Positions 47,881-59,694 of a stretch of DNA of 64,000 bases are shown here, piece after piece; position 1 is the stretch's first letter, and each line of letters starts with the position of its first letter. The stretch is taken from positions 186,001 through 250,000 of the forward strand of contig CANPUZ010000067.1 in assembly GCA_947579665.1 (NCBI GenBank), read 5' to 3'. Position numbers and translations under genes: made by a program. The notes under the pieces are model-generated. The model was given only the letters and a program-made list of their open reading frames with translations. It had not been told where the DNA came from and did no database searches. This DNA comes from Sympetrum striolatum. Taxonomy: Eukaryota; Arthropoda; Insecta; Odonata; Libellulidae.

Positions 47881-48555
47881 TTATTCTCTTTCTTCCGAGC
47901 CAAAATATATTTAAATGATGTATAGTATAAAAATTTGTAAGGCCGGAACATGTATAGCGGACCATGACTTGAAATGTATATAATATGGATTTAAAATATC
48001 TCTGTGCCCTAAGCCAAAATAACTATAGCAGAATTGATAGATTTGCTATGATATGTAAGGCAGGGCTATAATTAATTTATATATTCTGTACCCGTATTCT
48101 ATACCCTGTATTACCCGTATTTTTTCCTTATGTCTAATTATGAAGATAGTCTGAAGGTATTTGGAATTGGTTATGGGAGAGGAAGAGAAGGAAGTGATTG
48201 ATTTAATATATTTTCTATCATGTATAGTATAAATATTTGTAAGGCCGGAACTAGTATAGTGTACCATAGCATGAAATGAACATAATATGGATATATTTTG
48301 CGCCCTCAGCCAAACGAACTATTGCAGAATGTATAAGTTTACTATGATGTGTAAGGTGGGGCTATGTATAATTTATATATTCTGTACCTTTTCATTGAAT
48401 TTTTCCCGTACTTTTCCTATTGTCTAATTATAAATAAAGAGTGAAGGAAGAAGATGGTTATGGGAAAAAAAGAGGAGGAAGCGATGATTGGGAGAGGCGC
48501 GGAATTGAGTAGGTGTTGGGCGTAATAGAGGAAGGATATGTATAGGGTAGATCAT

Positions 48556-49640
48556 ATGGTATGATTTGGGTGGGCAACAGCGTAGGTATTGAAGGGAGAG
48601 GGTGGGACGGAAGAGGGTGAGTCAGGGGGCTGGGCGGTAGTGGGTGGGATGAAAGAGGGTAGGGCGGGTGAGGGAGGGGTAGGCGGTGGGACGGGAAAGG
48701 GAGGGACGGGAGAGGGTTGGTAAGGGGGCTGGGTGGTAGTGGGTGGGGTAGGTGGCGGGACGGGAGAGGGTGGGACGGGAAAGGGTGGGACGGGAGAGGG
48801 TGGGGTAGGGGGCGGGACGGGAAAGGGAGGGTCGGGAGAGGGTAGGTTAGGGGGCTGGGCGGTAGTGGGTGGGGTAGGGGGCGGGACGGGAGAGGGTGGG
48901 AAGGGATAGGGTGGGACGGAAGAGGGTGGGTTAGGGGGCTGGGTGGTAGTGGGTGGGGTAGGGGGCGGGACGGGAGAGGGTGGGACGGGAAAGGGTGGGA
49001 CGGGAGAGGGTGGGGTAGGGGGCGGGACGGGAAAGGGAGGGACGGGAGAGGGTGGGTTAGGGGGCGGGACGAGAGAGGGTGGGACGGGAAAGGGTAAGAC
49101 GGGAGAGGGTGGGGTAGGGGGCGGGACGGGAAAGGGAGGGACGGGAGAGGGTGGGTTAGGGGGCTGGGCGGTAGTGGGTGGGTTAGGGGGCGGGACGGGA
49201 GAGGGTGGGAAGGGATAGGGTGGGACGGCAGAGGGTGGGGTAGGCGGTGGGACGGGAAAGGGAGGGACGGGAGAGGGTGGGTTAGGGGGCTGGGCGGTAG
49301 TGGGTGGGGTAGGGGGCGGGACGGGAGAGGGTGGGATGGGAAAGGGTTGGACGGGAGAGGGTGGGGTAGGGGGCGGGACGGGAAAGGGAGGGACGGGAGA
49401 GGGTGGGGTAGGGGGCGGGACGGTAGACGGTGGGACAGGAGAGGGTGGGGTAGGGGGCGGTACGGGAGAGGGTGGGTTAGGGGGCTGGGCGGTAGCGGGT
49501 TCGGCAGGGGAGGGACGGGAGAGGGTGGGACGGGAGTTGATGGGACGGGAGAGGGTGGGTTAGGGGGCGGTACTGTAAAGGGAGGGATTGGTTAGGGTGT
49601 GGTTAAGGGTGGGACGGTAGGGTGTGTGGTAGAGGGTATT
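48556..49640. repeat. G-rich minisatellite capping the right arm
   Basis: About 1.1 kb of 15-bp-type units (GAGGGTGGGACGGGA, GGGGTAGGGGGCGGG) organised in longer blocks beginning GTAGTGGGTGGGGTAGG (for example near 48862, 48946 and 49295). G runs of 3-5 with 1-4 nt loops over the whole length. The glycine-rich frames (48943-49218, 49300-49563) are by-products. Confidence 0.85.
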
Positions 49641-51057
49641 CGACTCAAATACGATATTCCACGACAAAAACTGAGCCTTTGGTCAATTTCCATTCCTTTG
49701 GTATTCATCTCGATTTCGTACGACCATTATTGCTGATTAAATTCCGCGAAAAAAAAATGTCTGCAATCGATCAAAATGACATTTAAGTGCATTTATAATA
49801 CGAGAGACGATTCGCGCCATCCAGAGTCGAACATAGGATACTCTGGACGAACTAAATATCTATATGTAATACTTAATTGGACCTTTAACGACTACAAAAT
49901 ATTTATAATTCTATTCTATGTCAGGAAGAGCATGAAATTAAAGTTCGGAAATTTCATTCGTTGATACCATCGAGGAAAGTAAAACTTTGCAAATGTTCAT
50001 GAGAGATATGTGTGAATGTCGATACAAAACTTCTTTGAAATCCATGATTGTCGAGCGGGGCACTTCTCTGAAATCAGACCACTTGACATAGAATGACCCA
50101 TGTATGAGTTATGGCACATTTTCATAATAAAAGAGTTTATTTAATAAACCATTTTCATATCTTTAAAATAAATTTGACTCATATTTATTCTTTGCAAATT
50201 ATATTCATTTCTTCAGATGTATCTTTATTTCACAAAAATTTAATATATAATTTGATGTTTTCTAATTACAAATGAAGATCAATAAGCACATGATGGTTTG
50301 TTTTGATAATTCTTGTGATTCAACTTAGTGTAAGGAGTTAATGGAAGTTGTTTTATAAGTGTTGTCATTTGATATTACCTCGCTATATTCCAATCATTTC
50401 TATCATTTCTATAATAAATAAATTTAATATCTTTGTATTTCTGTATTGCAACAAATTTTTATTTGTGTAGCCTGAGTGATACCAACGAAAGAAACTTGTG
50501 TAATAGTTAAGCAGAGGAGAGAAGTTGATATGGCAGCTTAAAGAAATAATTCTAGCGTCTAAATCTGATGGGGTAAATATTCCTTAAGCTAACATATACT
50601 TATGTAAACCGTAGTTTTCCTTTCCATAAAATAGAGCTGGGAAAGTGATGTTGCCTTATGTTTTGGGTCAACTTAAACGCCAAACAGAGGGTAAAACCTG
50701 AAACAAACCTCAAAATTTTAGGGGTCAACTTATACTGTGGCATATAGGGTAATTGCAAAGACCTCTCCTATACTTGCTTCAAATTTCCTTGGACCAATAA
50801 CTTTATTATTATGGTTAGATGGTCAAAAAATAGAGAGATATTAATGCAAATATCTGCGAAGTATAGTAAACAATTAGAAACGATATGGTGATTATTAAAA
50901 GCTGCATATTTCTTCTTTGAGGATGTAAAAAAAGTTTCAGAATGGATTCCTTGTTAATGAAGATCTTATATATGTATGTATATAGATGCTTCAATAATGT
51001 ATTATTATATGTATTTATATGTAAAATAATACATTAATTACTTATATATGTATATTA
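49641..51057. other. AT-rich interval without a recognisable gene
   Basis: Nothing coding. Near 50665-50735 GGGTCAACTTAAAC and GGGTCAACTTATAC form a short direct repeat that may belong to an unidentified transposon end. Confidence 0.45.
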
Positions 51058-51780
51058 GGGTGTCCCAAGATATAAGGGGAAAACCTTTTCTTGCAACATT
51101 AAATTCGCATACCCTCTATTTTTTCAATTTGGCCTTTTTAACTTACTTTATTAATATTATTGTGATTGGATAATGGTAACCTGTGCCATCTTGATGCCAA
51201 ACAATTTCGAGAAATGAAAATTTGTTCCGACAAGGGGGACACCAGTTTAGAGGGAAATTAACAGACAGATTCACACGAATCTTTCAGGGCACGTTCTTTG
51301 CTTAAAAATAGTGGACAATTTCTGGCCGTTTAACTCAATGGGCTTTTGTTCATAAAAAAATAGCAACTGAATAGCAGAGTTAGGCATCCACATTACACAA
51401 TTCTCTTCCAATTCTTTTACCGAGTATTTATAGTTTTGCAATTAAATATCATATTATTACCTTCAAAGCATTTGTTAATTTGAGTTGGTATTGATTCTAA
51501 TGCACAGAACTTTGTACAGAGGGCTAGAATCTAAGAAAGTTGGCAAAAAATTCAAAACTGGATTTTATATGTGCAAACTTTGACACTGAATTGTTACTGC
51601 TGAATTAGTTCAGTATACAGATATTACTATTATTACTAAGTAAATAAATTTGATTCCTGCACATTAAAATTATACAGGGGGCACACATTTTCATAAGTAA
51701 TATGGTAACTTTATATGGCCAAATAGAAAAAAATTAGAGGGTATGCGTAAAAATATTATCCCTTAAATCTTGGGAAACCC
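51058..51780. mobile_element. 723-bp TA-flanked MITE
   Basis: TIRs of about 75 bp: the left begins GGGTGTCCCAAGATATAAGG and includes CGCATACCCTCTA; the right end is the imperfect reverse complement (TAGAGGGTATGCG...CTTGGGAAACCC). TA on both sides (51056-51057 and 51781-51782). No transposase frame inside; probably a Tc1/mariner-type non-autonomous element. Confidence 0.75.
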
Positions 51781-52389
51781 TAATGTACACCATAAAAAAA
51801 TAATCTAAAATGACTGTATTTGATTCAAAATGATAGTAGGATGCAGCTAAGTTATACCATGGCTCTTAAAATAAACATTGTAATATATGGGAGGGATATT
51901 GTCATACTCTATGAGGTTTATTCCTGCAATTAGGCCATGAAAAGTGAGAAGGATGCAATGAGTGGCGTTTTGAAGCTTAATCAACAGAATGAAGTAGATC
52001 AATCTTACCCAGAATAATGGTATTATTATTATCAGTTTTATTACATTGGAAAAACAACAGGCGACATTACCCGTGGCATTAAATGATCATGAACTGAACA
52101 CATATCTGAACATTCACACTGGAATAAAATGAATGAGATAATGTTACAAAATCCCAAAACTGTGCAAAAAGTATAACACTAGTCAATGCTCAGATACATT
52201 TTACAGAGCTTAATTACCGATTTGTACAACATTAATTGCTAATTATCTATAAATATCTTTATTAGCATCATCCTCTATACTTATTGAAACTATGTTCTTT
52301 AATTACTTTTAGAAAAATAATAATGTTCACCCCACATTATGCTACCATAACCACAATGCAACATTTACAACTGAGTAGAAATTTTTTCA
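51781..52389. other. Interval without a recognisable gene
   Basis: AT-rich; no supported feature. Confidence 0.45.
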
Positions 52390-52760
52390 GCTATGTACAT
52401 CTTAATAGCAAACTTTTAATGATTTTCTTAAACTTCTGTTCATTAGCAGAGAAGGGCAAAAAAATATTTCTTCATGTAACGCATTCCAGTCCAATATGGC
52501 TCTATTTAAGAACGAGAATTTACCAAACTTTTTCCTTTTTTGTAGAAGCCTGTACTTTGTGCAGGCGATCCTTTTTTCCTTATTCATTAGGACAGTTTAT
52601 AGGATACATCATTCCAGCTGGAATTCCTGGCAAACTTCTTTAATTGGTCTGACCTTGCCAAGAGCTTTAAGATCCAGTAGGAACGCATCTGCTGAGATAA
52701 AAGATCACTTAAAATTCCCTAAATTCCCAGTACCTTCCAAATGTTTGCTAGGAAATTGAA
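52390..52760 (-). pseudogene. Non-LTR retrotransposon 3' end, fragment
   Basis: 52587-52402 reads KFSFLNRAILDWNALHEEIF and then NRSLRKSLK, a pattern typical of the C-terminal tail of Jockey/CR1-type ORF2 (an F-x-N/R-T-I-x-D-W-N-x-L-P-type block). Some upstream sequence to about 52760 is in other frames (LLKALGKVRPIKEVC). No RT catalytic motif is left. Confidence 0.5.
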
Positions 52761-53173
52761 ATGACCAAACATATGTGAGAAATAGAATGTGTGCTGTATC
52801 TAATTGCCATAAAATCCCTCATTTCATTAAGCATCATTTTCTAGAAACAATAGAAAGGAAACGTACCCCAAGAGGGTAAATTAGACGAGACTTTTGTCTA
52901 TTTTCTTATACAGAATACTTGGTGAACTGAAGAAGAGACGTCGCACATTGTCTAATTGTAATCAAGTAACAAGTGTTAGCTTTAATAAGTATTTCTCCAA
53001 ATTCTATGGAACATTTCTTCTAAACAGGACCAATCATCATCATTAAATATACCGATGAGAATTGAAGACAAATAGTGTAACCAAATCAATCCACAGATTT
53101 AGTAACAGAAATTCTTGATCTGAGATCAGATTGGAATATCCATTCATAATCCATCTATAATTTCTGTCAAAAT
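52761..53173. other. Interval without a recognisable gene
   Basis: No supported feature. Confidence 0.45.
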
Positions 53174-53766
53174 CACAGGAGGAGTCTAACGTCAGAAAAG
53201 TGAAGAAAAAAAACGCAACCTGCAGAGCACTGTTAAGAATTTTTTGCGGGCTCCCCTTTAACTACATGTTTATTTGGGGTTCAATTTTCCTCTCATAAGG
53301 GACTCGGGAGCTTGTCTATCCTATGACATGGCCTCAGATAGTTTAAATGAACCTTTTACTTAAATATCGTGTTCGATTTTTCTTCAAAGTTTTCTTGATT
53401 CCTTTCATCATGGAAAATAAAACATGCCTACAATGTAAACTTCTCGGATGCCGGTGGCATCTGCTAGAGCGATACTGAGAACAAAATATCAGCCATCCTC
53501 CCGCAAACTGTATGAAAAGCTCGTTGATTATTCTTATGTTAATTTTATGTATATTCTAATGCATTAATCTATCTCAGTTTTAACTGATTAATACCAAGTA
53601 TGGTATAAAAATTCCTAAATAAATGTTTACTGCAATGAGATAAAGCTACTCTATCATACATCATAATACCTTTCCAGGGTAATTAGAGATTTTCCGCTTG
53701 TGCAAATGTTTGTTCTAATTCATAATTGGGGCTCAATGCAGTAGAAGTTTTTAAAATGACAAATAC
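53174..53766 (+). repeat. Dispersed repeat, copy A
   Basis: Direct homologue of 61781-62375, sharing among others AGTCTAACGTCAGAAAAGTG-like, AACTACATGT, TTGTCTATCCTATGACATGG and AACTTCTCGGATGCCGGTG blocks. Its downstream continuation reappears at 56487-56585, after the THAP transposon, matching 62400-62492. Confidence 0.8.
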
Positions 53767-54693
53767 GATAACTTTTATACCATGCAAGACCTGCAGATGC
53801 AGTGGAGAGCACAATGAAATGTTCATTAAAATGCCGTGGATTAATACTGATGTTCGTTCTGCTTCATTGAGTTCAGATAATGAATGAAATAATAAAATTA
53901 AGGAAGATGCATAAATTCTAGTTTTGGTAGATTTTGTGGGTGCAGCTATTCTGTTGCTCAGCAATAGACCTCTGGACTCACTTTTAATTAGCCTTCAAAC
54001 ATATTCTAAAATATCAAAAAGGGGAAATACATACGTAAAACGTATATTTCAGGTAATAATTTGCCATGTATTTTTTTATAATCGCAAGAAAAGGAAGCAA
54101 TTTTGCTTAGCAGACACCCCCACCTCAATACGTATTTCCATTGGCTGACGTAAATGTGACGTCAGCTACCACATCCGCGCGGCCCTTTAGTACCTTTAGC
54201 GGTACGGTCCATTCGTTATTTTATGTTTGTGTTTAACTACTGTGGACATCATTAATTAACCATACAAAAAAAGGAAGAATTATATTTATTGTATGAATCT
54301 TAGGCATTATAAATATTTATCAATTTATAAATAGGATCTAAATAATTAAACCTACATAACGCTACGATGACATCAAATATATGGTGCGCTTCAAAGAAGT
54401 GTACACGACTGAGCATTCACCTACCTCTCAAAAAACATGAATCGAACGTAATAATTTCGCATTTTAACTACGCAAATTTAATATGTTCTTATCGACCATT
54501 TATTAACTAAGGATGCAAAATACGTCTTTAGTTAATAAAGACGTATTCAGCTATCAACAATGCAATATATACAAAACATAAATGTTTCCGCCCTCGTGTA
54601 CATAAAGCAATATCTAAGAACGAATGCTAAGTTGCATTTAATGGTATTTGGCGTAGTGTAGCAAATATTGTTATATTCATCGTGTTTTCTTAC

Positions 54694-56204
54694 GTCAAAA
54701 TGATCTTCACAGACGCAAACGGATGATTTTTGCGACAGAACATCCTTCCGTCGACACTTCATCATCCACACCGATTGTCTATAATAGATACGAGTAAAAT
54801 GTTGCTTGCATACTGCAAGCATATCCATAACACTAATTTCAAGTCGGCATCATATCGAGACGGTCCTTAATAGAAAAAATAATATGAAAATATTCTTTAA
54901 TTCGCTGCATTTTATCCCACCAGCATCGAACCCGGGTCTTCCTGGTGATACTTATTATGCAGCAAAACAGCAGTTCACAATCTCTAACTATGTGTGAAAA
55001 CTCAAACAGAAATATTTGCTGCAACTGCCTTAAACGACGTCCTACTTTTCCCTTATATTCCTTATGTAAGAAAATTTAATGTGCTCTGGCATCGAACCAA
55101 GGAAAACCATGGTCTTATCTATTTTTTTTTCTTAAATGGAGTCTTAATATACATCTTCTACCTAAGCAAGAACCTCCTATCATTTCGAAAAATGCATAAA
55201 AAAGTAATGAAAAGCTACCCCTATGTATTTTATATGGGGGATATATTTACCGGCCAGCATCGAATCCGGGACTTTCAGGCTATTTTTTCTTTGCAGCACA
55301 ATAGAAAATCACCATCTCTAACTATGTGTGAAAATTCAAGCAGAAATATCGGTTGCAACTGCCTTAAACTACGTCCTAGTTTTCCATTATATTCCTTATG
55401 TGAGAAAATTCAATGTGCTCTGGCATCGAACCCAAGAAAAACATGGTCTTATCTACATTTTTTTCTTAACGAATTCTGAATATACATCTTCTACCTAAGT
55501 AAGAACTTCCTATCATTTCGATAAATGCATAAAAAATAATGAAAAGCTACCCCTATGTGTTTTATATGGGAGATATATTTACCGCCCGGCATCGAACTCG
55601 GGTCTTAATGGTAATACTTTCTGTGCAGCACAATAGAAGATCATCATTTCTAACTATGTATGAAAATTCAAGCAGAAATATTGGCTGCAACTGCCTCAAA
55701 CGACGTCCTACTTTTCACATATATTCCTTATGAAAGAAATTTTAATGTGCTCTAGCATCGAACCTAGGAACAGTATCGCCGTATCTAATTTTTTTTCTTA
55801 AACTAAATCTTAATATACATCTTTTAGCATAGCGAGAACTTCCTATCATTTCCATAAGTGCATCAAAAAAATAATGAAAAACTACCTCAATTTATTTTAA
55901 AGGGCAAATTGTTGCATCGTCCTAGCGTCGAACCCAGGATATTTTCTGTAAAAATCATTTATATTTTCGATAGATCATAACCATATGTATAGACTTTTGA
56001 TTTGAGTTTTGATTCTCTACCTATCCTGAAAGTATTTTTTTTAATTCCCGAAAATCAAAGCAATGCTAATAAATGGGAAAAATCGGGACATCGGGAAAAT
56101 CGGCAGTATTTTTTGGAATTGTAAAGAAATATTTATTCGGGCCACTTCTTGTCGTATTATTGAACTTTGGGCACAATGCAATACGTAATGTTATACTTTG
56201 CCAT
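54694..56204 (-). pseudogene. THAP domain exon, split by a nested repeat
   Basis: Part 1: ATG at 56204 gives MAKYNITYCIVPK, then a 1-nt shift, then NNTTRSGPNKYFFTIPKNTA to about 56100. Part 2: 54783-54694 gives MKCRRKDVLSQKSSVCVCED and HFD, then a strong donor (GTAAGA). Cys-x-Cys at the start and C-x2-H (CEDHF) at the end are the zinc ligands of a THAP domain, which in transposons is the DNA-binding part of the transposase. About 1.3 kb of B-box repeat separates the halves. Dead copy. Confidence 0.65.
54784..56100 (-). mobile_element. Copy of the B-box repeat family nested in the THAP exon
   Basis: Starts on the plus strand with TAATAGATACGAGTAAAATG and the hairpin GCTTGCATACTGCAAGC (54803-54819). 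Reverse-complement motifs (TCGAACC-type) follow near 54925, 55092, 55258 (degenerate), 55423, 55589, 55758 and 55927. It ends near 56100 in the block matching 3900-3970. Interruption of another element's exon with the same outer ends shows the family is mobile. Confidence 0.75.
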
Positions 56205-56590
56205 TTTGCGGTGTTCTGTTAACCACAGAATTTGCAGTTATCTATACACAAAAACTTCCTCATACACTAACGAAACATACGTACCAAAAGCATGGATGTG
56301 GTACCTGACGTCATCCAAGATGGTGGTGATGCGAATTACGTTTTGACTGAAGTGAAATTGTGAAATTTTCAAATGCTTGTATTTTGAAAACAAAACATCT
56401 TTCGTACAAATTTCTTTGGGTGTTAGTAACGTTTTTCTCCCTAGTATTCACCAATGTCAATATCTCAATAGGTGTCCAGAGGTCTATTGACCATACTGCA
56501 GGCAGAAACAAGCCCCCAGTTATTTACCTATAAAATCTTTAAAAATGCAAAAATATCTGAATTGCTTTGTGTTACACATTGCTCAAACTA

Positions 56591-57699
56591 CATTTTGTGT
56601 TCCAAAACGTTCGAAGACTCTATCAAACCTTGACAACTCTGAATCAAAGCCGCAAAATCACGAAAAAAATCAATGTTTTGGTATAGGGAGATACGAAAAG
56701 TGTAACCCAGCATGGCTTAATGCGCAATCTGCCCCTTTACCTCTGGCTTCACTTTTGGTCGCTAGAGGGAAATAGTAATGCTACCTCTGTGGTCAAAACC
56801 TTATGGTTGTGACAGGAAGATTAGCAGATAAAGCTTGGAAAATTAAGAATTTATTGAAATCAGGCTGCTTCGTAGAACATGAAGAAAAATCTTCCATCTT
56901 CAGTATGTACAATGAATGCAGAAAAAAATAATGGTGAAGTCCATAAGAGAAGCAATTATTGGGCTTTAATTTTAACATTATGCAGGCATAGCATAACTAA
57001 AACTGTTACAGCAACAACGTAAAATTAATATTTTTTATAAATTGCTAAAGTAATGTATGGAAAGAGATCCAGCAGTAAATACTTTAGATAAAATATACCT
57101 CTATGTAGTCATTGCTTGCATTAACAAGTTACCAAATTGTTATTATTAAAGTTCCTAGTTATTACAGTTTCTCAAAACAATTAATTCATCAAACACCTAA
57201 AAAGTGCATGAACTATAAATCCTTCCAGAATATAAATCTTAGATTTTCCCATCTTATCCTTATTACAAGCATGACATGAAATCTTTCATTGAATTGGAAG
57301 TTTAAATTGCTAACATAATTATTAAAGTACGGATAAATTGTAGAATTATGTATTTTCAGTTTTCCTCCTGGAAATCCGGGAAATATTTAGGAAGGATCAA
57401 AAATCTTTGGCTAAAATTGGCGTAACTATAAGAATGTGGGTGTAAATTAATCCAAACTATAAAATATACAATACTTTCATTCTTTATTCAAGTATATCTG
57501 CTTGAGAAGACAGTGAAATAGTCAATAATAAAATGGACAATCAAAGGAGTTACAAAGAGGGTGCTTAAGAGCATATTAAGAATCATTTGAACATATTACC
57601 TATAAATAATAAAAGACAACTTAGCAAATGAATAACAAATCCCAAATGACAATGATGATACCATGTTCAATACACAAATGGAAACAAAACACACCCAAG
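56591..57699. other. AT-rich interval without a recognisable gene
   Basis: No supported coding region; the frames at 56545-56775 and 56793-56978 carry no motif. Confidence 0.45.
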
Positions 57700-58395
57700 A
57701 GAATTATGACAAATCAAACCAACAAAAAACCACTAAAAACATCCAAATATGCATTAAATAACATTTTAGAGTCTCTCTTGATTTCCAAAATATTACACTC
57801 TCATATGACAACAATCGAAGGAATTAATATAACCACAAATTCAAAATGAAACCCAGATGACGAACGATTAAACACCAACATGACAAGAATCGAAGGAATT
57901 AAATTAACCACAAATCCAAAACAAAACCCAGACGACGAACAATTAAACACCCTTTTGACAACAATCGATGGAATTAAAATAACCACAAATTTAAAACTAT
58001 ATAAAACCCGATGATGGATTACAACAACCTGTGAAATCAAAAGGAGCCCCTAAAACTTTTAAAAACCAAGCTATCATCAGAAAACAGCCAAAAAATACTA
58101 AAACCATGTTTTCTGACAGATGTCTGGAGATTTTGGAATCCCTCTTGATTTCCAAACTATTACACACCCATATAGCAACAATCGAAGGAATTAATGTAAC
58201 CATAAATTCAAAACGATATGAAACCCAAACAACTAATGATTATGACCATGTACGAAATCAATAGAAGCCCTAAAACTTTTAAAAACCAAACTATCATCAA
58301 AAAACAGCCCAAAAAATACAAAAACCATGTTTTCCGACATATGTTTGGATGTTTTGGAATTCCTCTTGATTTCCAAAGCAAAATATACAAACAAA
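57700..58395 (+). repeat. Nested minisatellite
   Basis: About three units of roughly 220 bp containing CCTAAAACTTTTAAAAACCA and TCTTGATTTCCAAA (near 57775, 58140 and 58365). Inside the first is a roughly 60-bp subrepeat, ATCGAAGGAATTAA...ACCACAAATYCAAAA, in three copies at about 57815-57995. Frames are by-products. Confidence 0.75.
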
Positions 58396-59694
58396 ATCAA
58401 CAATCAACACACTTAGAAGAACATTAAAATTAAGTTGAGCTTTCACACTCTGATATCTCTTGATCTTCAATGAAAACTTAATATATGCATGCAAACAAAA
58501 TAAAAACTAAACTTAAGAATGAATACTTTCAGAAGAACATACTCTAATATTTAACATTCACATCCCCAGATTTAGTTGCACTTAAAGTTCCATTAAATAC
58601 AACTCCATTCAATAAAAAATCTACAGCTCCAAAAACTGATGAAGTTCACTTTAAAGTCCCCTGTAAAACTGTATTCTGCACAATGTTTGCATTTTCTTCT
58701 TTCCCATGCACAAAAAACAAACTGATATCAAGGTGCTCCATGAAGAGTTCCACATAAAACTTGCTAATAAGTCTGCAACAAATGTATTAGTTCTTGTACT
58801 ATCCACAACTTGGTAGAAGGAGTAGTAGATGGTCTGGCATCCACTAGTTTCTGTCCACATCTACTCCATTGACTAGTTGGATTTCAGCTGGATTTAGCAG
58901 CTATGCGTAATTACAGTTTTTGATATTAATAAAACAAACAATAAGATGGCAGTAGTCTCTTTTAAACCTCCAAATCACATTAATAAATATCATAACCAGA
59001 TAAGCAAAGTAATGCAATGCAAATAACATGATAAACCAAGAAACCAGAATGAGAGCAATTATCTAAATGTTAACATACCATAGTAGGTAAAAACAAGATG
59101 CAATATGAGATCCATTTGGGGAACCACAATTTTATGGATCATTAAAATAATACTTATATAACATATCCTATACTTTATGTTAGAAGAAGATACTAGGATT
59201 GAGCTGTAATTTACAGATGCCCATCACAAAGGTTTATCAAGACTTTAAGATGAAGCACTTTTGCAGATTCAGGCATTTCTCAGTCTGATTTACAGCAAGA
59301 ATTCTTAGTTGTCATACAGGATACATCTAAAAATCTAATTTTTGAACAACATACCAGCACAATAACAAAGATTGTGCCATGACAAGAGTTCTTCAACATA
59401 AGGAGCCAAGACCACACCAAATTGAAATTACTCTTAATCATTTGAATATTGTTGCATTGGGCCCAAATGCTTAATATTTAATTATTTTTCATCATCAGAA
59501 ATCAGAGCAATTTCTCTGATAAGATTATACTTAAAAATAAAAATGATTGGTCAATCCATAATGCTAAAGCAATTGCTACTAAAAATCCTTACACGATATT
59601 TATATATTTAAAAACATTTTGAAATCCATGAGCATACTTCCCATAAAATGTATGAAGCAACTTATTATGCAAATACGAATTACGCATTGACGAA
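58396..59694. other. AT-rich interval without a recognisable gene
   Basis: No supported feature. Confidence 0.45.

Larger units (their letters stand above)
38980..49640. repeat. Right arm of the giant inverted repeat
   Basis: Mirror of 25746-37150 (see the anchors listed there). It is slightly shorter overall, with a private insertion block at about 44456-46900 that carries a Tigger-like MITE, a 77-bp hairpin MITE and a tRNA-derived sequence, none present in the left arm. It ends in a G-rich minisatellite. Confidence 0.9.
53962..56490 (-). mobile_element. THAP-domain DNA transposon with long inverted ends
   Basis: Outer ends are exact inverted repeats (CAATAGACCTCTGGAC at 53962-53977; reverse complement at 56475-56490). 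Homology of the ends extends about 200 bp inward to a TGACGTCAGSTACCACATCC block on both sides (TGACGTCA at 54157-54164 and 56306-56313). A YY1-like CCAAGATGGTGG is at 56315-56326. It sits inside the dispersed repeat that is uninterrupted at 61781-62495. Minus-strand THAP exon remnants lie inside. The superfamily is unsettled: P-like or a THAP-bearing Harbinger relative are possibilities. Confidence 0.7.

Noticed and set aside
48943..49563. Glycine-rich protein frames
   Set aside because: Direct product of the G-rich minisatellite; several frames are open at once.
48556..49640. Telomeric repeat array
   Set aside because: GGGTTAGGGG segments occur but irregularly, not as TTAGG or TTAGGG arrays.
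25746..49640. Maverick/Polinton or other known giant TIR transposon
   Set aside because: No polymerase, integrase, ATPase or capsid-like frame in arms or spacer, and the spacer is only about 1.8 kb.
25746..49640. Assembly artefact (false inverted duplication)
   Set aside because: The arms are strongly diverged and each has private insertions, which an assembly echo would not show.
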